Assembly: GCA_949948985.1 (NCBI GenBank)
Contig: CATLIG010000005.1
Coordinates: 1 to 64,000 of the forward strand
Length of the DNA stretch: 64,000 bases
Direction: 5' to 3'
Source: an uncultured Clostridia bacterium
GTDB lineage: Bacteria; Bacillota; Clostridia; Lachnospirales; CAG-274
Made by a program: the position numbers and the translations under genes. A model generated the notes under the pieces. That model saw nothing but the letters and a program-made list of their open reading frames with translations. It was not told the origin of the DNA and searched no databases. Shown here piece after piece: positions 50,119-58,534 of the stretch (position 1 is the first letter of the stretch; each line of letters begins with the position of its first letter).

Positions 50119-51104
50119 AACAGAAAATTTTACAAAGACCAAGAAGGTTAAGAAAGTCAGATATATTAAGAAGTATGGTTAGAGAAACGAGAATTTCAAA
50201 GGATAGTCTTGTATATCCTTTTTTTGTTACAGAGGGAAATAATATAAAAGAAGAAATTAAAACTATGCCGGGACAGTACAGGTGGAGTGTAGACAGGCTT
50301 TCTGAGCTTTTTAAAGAACTTTCTGAACATGGGGTAAAATCTGTGCTTATATTTGGAATACCGGATAAAAAAGATGAGTGCGGAAGCGGAGCGTGGAGTA
50401 AAGATGGTATTATACAAAAAGCGCTTAGATATATTAAAAAAAATTTTCCTGATATATTCTGTGTGACGGACGTTTGTATGTGTGAGTATACATCTCACGG
50501 ACATTGCGGTATACTTGACGGGGATTATGTGGATAATGACAAAACATTGGAGGTACTGGCAAAGACTGCCTTATCTCATGCTGAAGCGGGTGCGGATATG
50601 GTAGCGCCGTCCGATATGATGGACGGAAGAATAGGCGCTATACGAAAAGAACTTGATAAGAACGAATTTTACAATATACCGATAATGGCTTATTCGGTAA
50701 AATATTCATCGGCATTTTACGGGCCTTTCAGAGATGCCGCTGATTCCGCTCCGTCTTTCGGTGACAGAAAAAGTTATCAGATGGATTTTCATAATGTAAG
50801 GGAAGCTATAATTGAGTCTGGGCTTGATATAAGCGAAGGCGCAGATATTTTAATGGTAAAGCCAGGTATGGCTTATCTTGATGTATTGACTAAAATTAAG
50901 GAGAAGTTTAATAAGCCTGTCGCTTTGTACAGTGTGAGCGGAGAGTATTCAATGATTAAGGCGGGAGCTAAGCTTGGGTATATTGATGAAATGTCGGTTG
51001 TCGGAGAAAGTGCTGTTTGTATGTATAGGGCAGGCGCGGATATTCTCATTACATATTATGCTATGGAAATAGCCGGACTTATAGACGAGGGTAAAATAGG
51101 ATAG
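50115..51104 (+). CDS. hemB: Porphobilinogen synthase (5-aminolevulinate dehydratase)
   Basis: A 329-residue enzyme joining two aminolevulinates. RPRRLRKSDILRSMVRET is the N-terminal signature. The zinc site is complete in VTDVCMCEYTSHGHCGIL (three cysteines), showing a zinc-dependent form. The two active-site lysines lie in AYSVKYSSAFYGPFRDA and MVKPGMAYLDV. The start is GTG 50115, overlapping cbiP. The stop TAG falls within TAGACTTGTTT, which resembles the outer end of family B repeats. Confidence 0.96.
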   Translation: MKQKILQRPRRLRKSDILRSMVRETRISKDSLVYPFFVTEGNNIKEEIKTMPGQYRWSVDRLSELFKELSEHGVKSVLIFGIPDKKDECGSGAWSKDGIIQKALRYIKKNFPDIFCVTDVCMCEYTSHGHCGILDGDYVDNDKTLEVLAKTALSHAEAGADMVAPSDMMDGRIGAIRKELDKNEFYNIPIMAYSVKYSSAFYGPFRDAADSAPSFGDRKSYQMDFHNVREAIIESGLDISEGADILMVKPGMAYLDVLTKIKEKFNKPVALYSVSGEYSMIKAGAKLGYIDEMSVVGESAVCMYRAGADILITYYAMEIAGLIDEGKIG

Positions 51105-51166
51105 ACTTGTTTGCAAGCGTTGAAGACTGACAGAAAAAGGTTTGTCAAGCAACATTGCATATAATA
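51102..51166 (+). repeat. Possible family B remnant after hemB
   Basis: TAGACTTGTTTGCAAG at the hemB stop and CTGACAGAAAAAGGTTTGTC followed by AAGCAACATTGC resemble the outer and middle parts of family B, in shortened form. Assignment is tentative. Confidence 0.4.
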
Positions 51167-51182
51167 AAAGGAGGCGCTGATT

Positions 51183-51713
51183 TTGAATTGCAAAGGTCTT
51201 ATTCATATTTATTTTGGAAACGGAAAAGGAAAAACAACTGCTGCTATTGGTCTTTCGGTACGATGCGCCGGAGGAGGCGGAAAAGTTTTATTCTGTCAGT
51301 TTTTAAAAGACGGTTTAAGCGGTGAAATTAACGCACTGAAAAAAGTTGATGGAATTAAAATTATTGACGGATATGAAAAAATAAAGTTCATCAAATATAT
51401 GACGGAAGAAGAAAAAAAAGCTGCTGAAATATTTTATAAAAATCAATTTAATGATATAGTCAATATAGTTAATAAAGAGGAATTTGATTTACTTGTGCTT
51501 GACGAAATTATTGATGCTTTAAATATTGGTTTTTTGGATTTAGATGAAGTATTGAGATTTCTTGAAAACAGACCTATTGGTCTTGAGGTTGCTCTTACAG
51601 GAAGAAAACCCGACAGCAGACTTTTTGATATTGCCGATTATGTATCGGATGTATTAAAAATAAAGCATCCTTTTGACAAGGGAATTGGTTCAAGAAAAAT
51701 GATTGAAAAATAG
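51183..51713 (+). CDS. cobO: Cob(I)alamin adenosyltransferase, CobO/BtuR type
   Basis: A 176-residue ATP:corrinoid adenosyltransferase that puts the upper 5'-deoxyadenosyl ligand on cobalt. IHIYFGNGKGKTTAAIGLSV carries the P-loop, FCQFLKDG and LLVLDEIIDALNIGFLD are family blocks, and ALTGRKPDSRLFDIADYV closes the domain. The start is TTG 51183 after AGGAGGCG. Usual length. Confidence 0.95.
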   Translation: MNCKGLIHIYFGNGKGKTTAAIGLSVRCAGGGGKVLFCQFLKDGLSGEINALKKVDGIKIIDGYEKIKFIKYMTEEEKKAAEIFYKNQFNDIVNIVNKEEFDLLVLDEIIDALNIGFLDLDEVLRFLENRPIGLEVALTGRKPDSRLFDIADYVSDVLKIKHPFDKGIGSRKMIEK

Positions 51714-51816
51714 GTTTGTAAAAATAGAGGGTAATTGTTCTATATTAGACTTCTTTTGAAATTTCACACTTGCATAGATATTGCGAAAAAATATTTAATT
51801 CAATTCTCTTATTAAT

Positions 51817-51850
51817 GCTAAAGGCGTTTAAAAAGAAAAACGCCTTTAGC
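51817..51850 (+). terminator. Strong hairpin between cobO and cobT
   Basis: GCTAAAGGCGTTT (51817-51829) and AAACGCCTTTAGC (51838-51850) form a perfect 13-bp stem with an 8-base A-rich loop. No T-run follows on the plus strand, so it may slow or partly stop transcription, or mark an mRNA processing point. It lies in a 236-bp gap, the largest in the second half of the cluster. Confidence 0.6.
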
Positions 51851-51949
51851 TAAAACATTGAATGAAATATTTTTTTGTTGGATTGCACTAAAAATTTTGA
51901 GAATTGCTATATGTACATAGGGAAAGTATTAGTATTGGCGGTGATTTTT

Positions 51950-53011
51950 TTGAAACTTGAAGAAGCTGTAAAAAATATAAAATGTTCTGATAAAGATATA
52001 ATGAAAAAGTCGGAAGAATATTGGATTTCTATAGCTAAGCCTTTATTCAGTCTTGGAAAACTTGAAACTGTTATTACAAAAATAGCAGGGATAAAGAGGT
52101 CTTTGAAATATAGTATTGATAAAAAAGCTCTTGTTGTTATGTGCGCTGATAATGGTGTTGTCGAAGAAGGTGTTACTCAGACAGGGCAGGAGGTTACGGC
52201 TGTTGTAACGGAAAATTTTACAAGGGGTCTTACAAGCGCTTGTATTATGTCGGAAATGGCAGGTGTTGATGTATTTCCTGTTGATATAGGTGTTTCTGTT
52301 GATATTAAAAATGTTACGGATAAAAAAATAAAAATAGCTTACGGAACAAAAAATATGGCGAAAGAACCGGCTATGACAAGGAAACAGGCAATAAAAGCAG
52401 TTGAGGTCGGCATAAACAAAATTATATCTCTTAAAGAAAAAGGATATCAGATTATAGCTACAGGAGAAATGGGAATAGGAAATACTACATCAAGCAGTGC
52501 GGTAACGTCGGTTATTTTTAATGTGCCGGTTGAAAATGTTACGGGAAAAGGAGCGGGTCTTACAAAAGAGGGATTAATAAAAAAAATAAGTACGATAAAG
52601 AAGGCTATTGAAATTAACAGACCTGATAAAGATGACCCTATAGATGTTCTATCAAAGGTAGGAGGTTTGGATATTGCGGGTCTTACGGGAGTTTTTATAG
52701 GAGGAGCTGTATGTGGCATTCCTGTTATTATTGATGGGTTTATTTCAGCGGTGAGCGCTGTTTTAGCAATTATGATATGCCCAAAGGTAATTGACTATAT
52801 TATTGCGTCTCATGTTTCAAAAGAGCCTGCCGGAAAGTTTATACTTGAAAAGTTGGGTCTTTCACCTATAATTACTGCTGATATGTGCCTTGGAGAAGGT
52901 ACAGGAGCTGTTTGTCTATGCCCTCTTCTGGATATGGCCTATGGAGTATATTCAAGGATGCACACTTTTAAAAACTGGAATGGCAATGAAACCTATAAAA
53001 TATTGGAATAA
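51950..53011 (+). CDS. cobT: Nicotinate-nucleotide-dimethylbenzimidazole phosphoribosyltransferase
   Basis: A 353-residue enzyme activating the lower-ligand base as alpha-ribazole phosphate. MCADNGVVEEGVTQTGQEVT, GEMGIGNTTSSSAVTS, VGGLDIAGLTGVFIGGA and the catalytic glutamate in CLGEGTGAVCLCPLLDMA are all present. I chose TTG 51950, which has GGCGGTG upstream and gives the usual family length; the frame extends to ATG 51875 but would add 25 poorly fitting residues. Which base is activated in this anaerobe is unknown. Confidence 0.94.
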   Translation: MKLEEAVKNIKCSDKDIMKKSEEYWISIAKPLFSLGKLETVITKIAGIKRSLKYSIDKKALVVMCADNGVVEEGVTQTGQEVTAVVTENFTRGLTSACIMSEMAGVDVFPVDIGVSVDIKNVTDKKIKIAYGTKNMAKEPAMTRKQAIKAVEVGINKIISLKEKGYQIIATGEMGIGNTTSSSAVTSVIFNVPVENVTGKGAGLTKEGLIKKISTIKKAIEINRPDKDDPIDVLSKVGGLDIAGLTGVFIGGAVCGIPVIIDGFISAVSAVLAIMICPKVIDYIIASHVSKEPAGKFILEKLGLSPIITADMCLGEGTGAVCLCPLLDMAYGVYSRMHTFKNWNGNETYKILE

Positions 53012-53065
53012 AATACTTGTTTGATGATATCTAAAGTATTGAATAGCTGATAAGGAGAAAACAGA

Positions 53066-53635
53066 TTGAGGGTTATTTTTATACGGCATGGAAAAACGAA
53101 GGGAAACAATGAAAACAGATATATTGGTTTTACTGATGAGAAATTATCAAAGGAGGGAAGAAATGAAATTAAAAGAAAAAAGCACGAATATCCAAAGGCT
53201 GACAGAATTATTTCAAGCCCTATGATAAGGTGCAGAGAAACTGCGGAAATTATATACGGAAATATTTATGAAGTATATGACGAGCTTAAGGAATGCAATT
53301 TTGGAGATTTTGAGAACAAAAATTTTGAAGAGCTTAAGAATAATGAGGCATATATAAAATGGCTTGAAAATAATTGTGAAACATCATTTCCCAATGGTGA
53401 AAGCCGTTTGGGTTTTCAGGTAAGATGCTGTAAATGTTTTGAAAAAATTATTTTGAATAATAAAATAGATAGAATTGCATTTGTTGTACATGGGGGAACG
53501 ATTATGTCGATAATTGAAAAATTTTATTACAAAAAAACATCTTTTTATGAATGGCAGATAAAAAACGGTGAGTGTTTGGAATTTAAGACAATAAGTAAAG
53601 GTAATGAGTTTTATTTGTTAGATATGTTTTATTGA
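53066..53635 (+). CDS. cobC: Histidine phosphatase, alpha-ribazole phosphatase (CobC) type
   Basis: A 189-residue phosphoglycerate-mutase-fold phosphatase. The catalytic histidine is in VIFIRHGKTKGNNENRYIG. SSPMIRCRETAEII carries the second arginine, LKECNFGDFENKNFEEL follows and FVVHGGTIMSII carries the other histidine. Position as the last gene of the cobalamin cluster supports alpha-ribazole-5'-phosphate as substrate; family sequence alone cannot separate this from other phosphatases. Start TTG 53066 with AAGGAG upstream. Confidence 0.85.
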   Translation: MRVIFIRHGKTKGNNENRYIGFTDEKLSKEGRNEIKRKKHEYPKADRIISSPMIRCRETAEIIYGNIYEVYDELKECNFGDFENKNFEELKNNEAYIKWLENNCETSFPNGESRLGFQVRCCKCFEKIILNNKIDRIAFVVHGGTIMSIIEKFYYKKTSFYEWQIKNGECLEFKTISKGNEFYLLDMFY

Positions 53636-53645
53636 GGAATTTAAA

Positions 53646-53688
53646 CAATAAGCGGAGGTTAAAAAGACGACCTCCGCTTATTTTACAC
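53646..53688. terminator. Bidirectional terminator at the end of the cobalamin cluster
   Basis: AATAAGCGGAGGT and ACCTCCGCTTATT form a perfect 13-bp stem with T-runs on either strand, between the convergent cobC and hydrogenase-like genes. Confidence 0.88.
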
Positions 53689-53692
53689 AATA

Positions 53693-55642
53693 TTATTTGT
53701 TTTGAAGTATACTATGGCTTCTTTCGATAAGAGAATTTATTTTATCTGAAAGGCCTTTAACGGTTATCATTGATTTATTTATAATTAAACTGTTTTCAGA
53801 AGTGTTTCGTACATCTTCTATTGTGCTGTCAACTGTTTCCATAAGAGTCTGTATTTGCTTATTGAAATCCTCTATAATTTTACTTATGTATATAATTGCC
53901 TCATTTATGTTTTTATTATTGATTGTAGCATTTTGCACTGATTTACGTGAGTTTTCAGATAAATCACGTATATTATTAGCTATAACTGAAAATCCTTTGC
54001 CAAGTTCTCCCGCTCTGGCAGCCTCGATAGACGCGTTAAATGAAAGAAGATTTATATTCTGAGCTATTTGCTCAACATCATTTGTAACTCTCTTATAATT
54101 TTTTACATCTTTTTTTATTCCATCAATATTTGAGTAAATATTTTGTCCAAGATTTACAAGTTCTTTCATATAATCATTTATACTTATCATTTCCTCTACG
54201 CCTTTTTCGCCGAGTTCTTTGATTTTTTCAGATTCTTTTGTTGTTTCGGTTACACTTTCGTTTAATGACAAAAATACTTTCTTTAATTCTTCTGTAATTT
54301 CAATAATACTGTTGTTTATTTCTTCTGTACGCAAAGTTTCGTTTTTTATTTTAGCCATTATATACTGATGACAGTTATGAGGGTCGTTTATATTCTGGGC
54401 GATAGCGACTGCCATTTCCCTGCATGATTTATATCCGCAGGCGTGACAGTCAAAGTTTTTATCGACTTCTGACCTCTTTTCAAGCATTTTGAAAGCATCG
54501 TCAATTTCTTTTTCTGTAACAGCTTTACAACTGCTGTATTTTGGTTTATATTCTCTTATAAAATCATCAAGCCTAAGTTTTTCATCAAATTCTCTGAATT
54601 GGCTGTCCTCAGTTTTATTTCCGTCTTCATCAATCTCAACAGTACTGTTCCTCTCTTTTACAACATAGTTTTTAACATCTTTCATAATAGCGTCAAGTTT
54701 AAACGGTCTGTATTCCTGACCTATTGCCGGACCATCATTACACCCAAATTCACAGTTTAAAACATCAAATACATCGGGAAGATTGATTTTATCTTCAGCT
54801 AGGTAATCATCAAATTCTTTATATACTTTTTCAACGCCTTCTGAATTTATAACGTGAAGTTTTGGAACGTGAAGAAGCAAATTTTCTTTAAGTCCGCCGG
54901 GTTTTGGATAAATTGCGCCTAAAAATCCCTGAGCCAAATTAAACTCAAATTCACTGTAGACTTTAATATTGGGTAAATCAACATTATTTTTTTCAAAATA
55001 ATCTTTAAGATGTTTAAAAGTGACATTATAATCAATATACCCTGTTTCATCAAATTCATTTTTCTTTGCTATACAAGGAGATAAGGCTGCAATTTTACAT
55101 CTTTTTCCAAGATATTTTTTTACATATATAGCAAGACAAAGCATAGGACTATGAACAGGAGACAGATAATTCAACGCTTTTGGCTTATGCTGTACAATAT
55201 AATTGACTATTGCCGCACATGGCTGAGAAATAATTTTTTTGCCTTTGTTTTTTTCAAGGTATTTTATGTGAGCCCATGTACAGATATCCGCTCCAAGGGA
55301 AACGTCATAAATTTCTTTTGTACCGTTATTTCTAAACCATTGCAAAACGTGACGCCAGTATCCGTCAAAAGCGATTTTTATAGCCGGAGCGGTAATAATA
55401 ATGATTTCTTTACCATTTTTTATATCTTCCATAAATTTATCAATATCATCTCTGTAAAATCTGGCGTTGTGACCGCAGGCTTTTACACATGCTCCGCAAC
55501 TTATACATTTATCTCCGTCAATATCAATTACAAGGTTTTCATTTTCATCGTATTTAGCAACATTAGCTCCCGGGGCAGGACAAACACGTACACACGAATT
55601 GCATGAAACGCATTTTGATAAATCAATGCCTATAAGATTCAT
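53693..55642 (-). CDS. Soluble [FeFe]-hydrogenase-like sensor fused to a methyl-accepting signalling domain
   Basis: A 649-residue cytoplasmic protein with no membrane span. Residues 1-60 hold two [4Fe-4S] ferredoxin motifs (CVSCNSCVRVC, CISCGACVKAC). Residues about 80-310 are a hydrogenase large-subunit domain with H-cluster ligands at C142 (SQPCAAIVNYI), C190 (LSPCIAKKNEF) and C297/C301 (NCEFGCNDG, the C-x3-C pair). C399, C402, C407 and C424 make another Fe-S module. Residues 430-649 are a chemoreceptor-type helical bundle with hairpin tip INLLSFNASIEAARAGELGK. The TSCCP motif of catalytic enzymes is replaced by SQPCA. A hydrogen or redox sensor acting on CheA/CheW-like partners is the best reading (inference). 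Confidence 0.88.
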   Translation of the reverse strand: MNLIGIDLSKCVSCNSCVRVCPAPGANVAKYDENENLVIDIDGDKCISCGACVKACGHNARFYRDDIDKFMEDIKNGKEIIIITAPAIKIAFDGYWRHVLQWFRNNGTKEIYDVSLGADICTWAHIKYLEKNKGKKIISQPCAAIVNYIVQHKPKALNYLSPVHSPMLCLAIYVKKYLGKRCKIAALSPCIAKKNEFDETGYIDYNVTFKHLKDYFEKNNVDLPNIKVYSEFEFNLAQGFLGAIYPKPGGLKENLLLHVPKLHVINSEGVEKVYKEFDDYLAEDKINLPDVFDVLNCEFGCNDGPAIGQEYRPFKLDAIMKDVKNYVVKERNSTVEIDEDGNKTEDSQFREFDEKLRLDDFIREYKPKYSSCKAVTEKEIDDAFKMLEKRSEVDKNFDCHACGYKSCREMAVAIAQNINDPHNCHQYIMAKIKNETLRTEEINNSIIEITEELKKVFLSLNESVTETTKESEKIKELGEKGVEEMISINDYMKELVNLGQNIYSNIDGIKKDVKNYKRVTNDVEQIAQNINLLSFNASIEAARAGELGKGFSVIANNIRDLSENSRKSVQNATINNKNINEAIIYISKIIEDFNKQIQTLMETVDSTIEDVRNTSENSLIINKSMITVKGLSDKINSLIERSHSILQNK

Positions 55643-56034
55643 TAAAACACATCCTTTTCAAAATTATGGTGAATTATGAATGTATTTTATAAAAATGAAA
55701 TCTGTATAAATACCTAATTTTAAAAATACATAAAAAAACAAAATGATGACAATATTATAGTGTTACAAAATTCATGTTATGTTATTTTTTGTAAATTTAT
55801 ATATTTACAAAGTATAAAGTATATGATATAGATTTATACATTTTTAAAAAATACTTTATATATAATTTTAACAAAAGTTTGATATACAGAAAAACAGTAA
55901 AATAATAGACCTTTTCAATAATCTGAGAATTAGTGTATGAGTGTAGATTTTATCATTAAGCTTAACTTCTTTTTCCGAAATAAAAATTTAATTTAAAGAA
56001 AGTTAAACAGCCAATAACAGTAAAAGATATGTCT

Positions 56035-56134
56035 TATAGCAATCCGCAAGATTTTTAGTGAGAAACAACAAGAAAAGTTTTGATATATCAGTTTATTAAA
56101 ATTTAATAGTTTATTCTTTTGTTGTTTCGTTATA
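56035..56134 (+). repeat. Repeat family C, copy C3
   Basis: TATAGCAATCCGCAAGATTT, then TTAGTGAGAAACAACAAGAA, the centre GATATATCAGTTTATTAAA and the right arm TTCTTTTGTTGTTTCGTTATA. Same orientation as C1, C2 and C4. Confidence 0.72.
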
Positions 56135-56304
56135 AATAGTATCAAATAGGTCCGGTTAGTATATATTTAATAAATTGTTTTATTGTTTTGCTGTAGAAAA
56201 ATCAGAAACTACTATAATATATATGATACTATATATAACAAAATATTTCAATACTTATTTTGAATTTGACATAAAAACCATTTTTTAAATTAGAAGATTA
56301 CAGA

Positions 56305-56459
56305 TTAGACTTCCTCGGAAACTAGCAAGTTGATTGACTATATCAATGGAAAATAGATTTCTTTCAGGATTTCATAGAAATTCCGGAAGGGTTGAAAAAA
56401 CATTTTATCCAGTATTTCTTATAGAATTGACGTTTGCGTAGCTTCAAAAGAAGTCTATT
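56305..56459. repeat. Possible fourth repeat family (D) with a family A end inside
   Basis: Left end AGATTAGACTTCCTCGGAA and right end GCTTCAAAAGAAGTCTATT are roughly inverted. A related single end, ATTAGACTTCTTTTGAAATT, lies at about 51747. At 56327-56343 AAGTTGATTGACTATAT is a family A right end, so one element has apparently landed in another. Confidence 0.45.
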
Positions 56460-56494
56460 GAATAGATGGATTATTTGGCAGTTTATAAAAATTA

Positions 56495-56523
56495 TTGATT
56501 ATTTTTAAAAAAAATGGTATTAT
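56495..56523 (+). promoter_or_regulatory. Promoter of the DMT transporter gene
   Basis: TTGATT at 56495-56500 and TATTAT at 56518-56523 are spaced by 17 bp. Confidence 0.5.
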
Positions 56524-56581
56524 ATATATAGTATTTTTACAAAATTATTTAAAAATCTTTTTTATTGAAGGAAGTTAAAGT

Positions 56582-57544
56582 ATGAAAAGTACAATAAAAA
56601 AAAGTTCTGTTTTTTTTACACGTCCGATTAATATATTTTTGATAGCTGTCTTGTGTACTGCGTTATGGGGTAGTGCTATACCGGTTATAAAAATAGGCTA
56701 TGAAGCCTTTAATATTTCTGATACGGCATCGCAAATGCTTTTTGCGGGATACCGTTTTTCTATCGCGGGATTAATGACAATATTATTCAGGTCTTTTATT
56801 ACAAAAAAAGTTGTTTATCCGTCAAAAAGGGAGATTTTTGGAATAGCGTCTCTCGGAATTGTTCAGACGGCGGTACAGTACATTCTGTTTTACACAAGTC
56901 TGAACTATCTTACAGGGGTAAAAGGTTCTATAATAAACGCATCAGGAAATTTTTTCGCTGTAATTCTTGCGCATATGTTTATAAAAAACGACAAACTTAA
57001 TATAAAAAAAATATTTGGATGTCTTCTTGGATTTTCAGGAGTTGTTTTATGTAATGTAAACAGCGGAGGAATTGATATGTCTTTTTCATTTCAGGGTGAG
57101 GGATTTATGATACTTGCCGCTCTTTCTTTCGCGTCAGGGTCAGTAATAACAAAGTTTATAACAAAAGAAAAAAGTTCTGACCCCGCTATGATTACAGGAT
57201 ACCAATTAGGATTAGGCGGAATAATACTTATAATAGTTGGAATATTCTCGGGAGGGGAACTATCTGTACCTAATTTTAATATATATGATATAAATACGTT
57301 TTATCCTTTATTTATTTTATTATATTTGTCGCTGCTATCCTCAATAGCTTTTTCTTTTTGGGCAGAGCTTCTTAAATATAATTTTGTCGGAAAAATATCT
57401 ATTTACGGATTTTTAAATCCTGTTTTTGGGGTTATACTTTCAGGTATACTTTTAAGTGAGGACATATTTAATTTTCAAACTTTTGGAGCCTTGCTGTTGG
57501 TAAGTACAGGTATTCTTATTGTTAATTTAAAAAAGAAAGGATAG
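56582..57544 (+). CDS. EamA/DMT superfamily transporter
   Basis: A 320-residue membrane protein with ten hydrophobic spans arranged as two EamA repeats (about 15-150 and 165-315). Marks are ALWGSAIPVIKIGYEAF in the first helix, AGYRFSIAGLMTI, YFL-type sequence LFYTSLNYLTGVKGSIINA and, in the second repeat, ALSFASGSVITKFI and NPVFGVILSGILLSEDIF. Such proteins export or import small metabolites such as amino acids, but the substrate cannot be read from sequence. GAAGG precedes the ATG. The next gene follows after 6 bp. Confidence 0.88.
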   Translation: MKSTIKKSSVFFTRPINIFLIAVLCTALWGSAIPVIKIGYEAFNISDTASQMLFAGYRFSIAGLMTILFRSFITKKVVYPSKREIFGIASLGIVQTAVQYILFYTSLNYLTGVKGSIINASGNFFAVILAHMFIKNDKLNIKKIFGCLLGFSGVVLCNVNSGGIDMSFSFQGEGFMILAALSFASGSVITKFITKEKSSDPAMITGYQLGLGGIILIIVGIFSGGELSVPNFNIYDINTFYPLFILLYLSLLSSIAFSFWAELLKYNFVGKISIYGFLNPVFGVILSGILLSEDIFNFQTFGALLLVSTGILIVNLKKKG

Positions 57545-57550
57545 TTTACA

Positions 57551-58453
57551 TTGCTATTTAAAAATATAACCATAGATGATAAAGAAATTATAGAAAAGTA
57601 CACAAAACAAAATAATTACTTTTTATGTGATTATTGTTTTACCGATATATTTATGTGGAGATACAGATATTCGACAAAATATTGTATAAAAGACGGTTTT
57701 TTGTTTCTAAGGGTAAAATCTCACGAAAGCAAAAATGAAATGTACCTTACTCCCATTGGTACCGGTGATTTAAAAAAAGCCGTTTTATCAGTAATAGAGT
57801 ATTCAAGAAAAAAAGGAAATCCTTTTATAATGCTGTCTGTGCCTGAAAAAATTAAAGACAAACTTGACACAATTATGCCGGATACTTTTAATTTTGAAGA
57901 AAATCCTGATAATGCCGATTATATATATTTAGCGGAAGATTTGATAAACTTAAAGGGCAAAAAATTTCACTCAAAAAGAAATTTTATAAACAGATTTAAA
58001 GAAACGTATGAAAACCGTTGGGAATTTGAGGATATTACGGAGGAAAACGCTGAGGAAGTATTTAGATACCAGCTTAAATGGTATGAGGAAAACAGAAGTA
58101 ATACAGATGATTCTCTCTTTTCAGAAACAAGCGCTATAGCTTTGGCATTGAAAAATTTTAAAAAGCTTGGTTTAAAAGGCGGACTTCTTCGTCTTGACGG
58201 AAAAATTATATCATTTACACTCGCAAGCAAAAGCTATGATAATATGTACACAATACACATAGAAAAAGCGGAACATTTAATAAATGGCGCTTATCAAATG
58301 ATAAATAATGAGTTTGCTAAAAGATATTTTCAGGACGTTGAATATGTAGACAGAGAAGAAGACTTGGGTATAGAAGGACTTAAAAAGGCAAAGCAGTCAT
58401 ATAGACCGGTATTAATGGGGGTAAATTATACAGCTTCGCTTAAAAACAGGTGA
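57551..58453 (+). CDS. DUF2156 / phosphatidylglycerol lysyltransferase C-terminal-like protein
   Basis: A 300-residue soluble protein with the double acyltransferase (GNAT-like) fold of LPG synthase C-terminal domains. YFLCDYCFTDIFMWRYRYST, KGKKFHSKRNFINRF and GGLLRLDGKIISFTLASKSY are typical, as is YQMINNEFAKRYF with DREEDLGIEGLKKAKQSYRP at the end. It has no membrane part, so it is not a whole MprF. Members may transfer an aminoacyl group from tRNA, but the substrate is unknown. Start TTG 57551 with AAAGGA 8 bp upstream; probably co-transcribed with the DMT gene. Confidence 0.8.
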   Translation: MLFKNITIDDKEIIEKYTKQNNYFLCDYCFTDIFMWRYRYSTKYCIKDGFLFLRVKSHESKNEMYLTPIGTGDLKKAVLSVIEYSRKKGNPFIMLSVPEKIKDKLDTIMPDTFNFEENPDNADYIYLAEDLINLKGKKFHSKRNFINRFKETYENRWEFEDITEENAEEVFRYQLKWYEENRSNTDDSLFSETSAIALALKNFKKLGLKGGLLRLDGKIISFTLASKSYDNMYTIHIEKAEHLINGAYQMINNEFAKRYFQDVEYVDREEDLGIEGLKKAKQSYRPVLMGVNYTASLKNR

Positions 58454-58534
58454 TATTGTTATATATCTGCTTTATTTACAGCAATTTCAAAATTTTTCCG
58501 GAATTGTTATAAAATTATTTAAAGGAGAATTTTT

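Larger units (their letters stand above)
55643..56581. other. Long intergenic region packed with repeat remnants
   Basis: No gene seen in 939 bp. It holds the hydrogenase-like gene leader, a family B-like fragment near 55905-55930 (AATAGACCTTTTCAATAATC), repeat C3, a family C right-end fragment near 56170-56195, a possible fourth family (about 56305-56459), a family A right end at 56327-56343 and the promoter of the DMT transporter. Confidence 0.6.
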
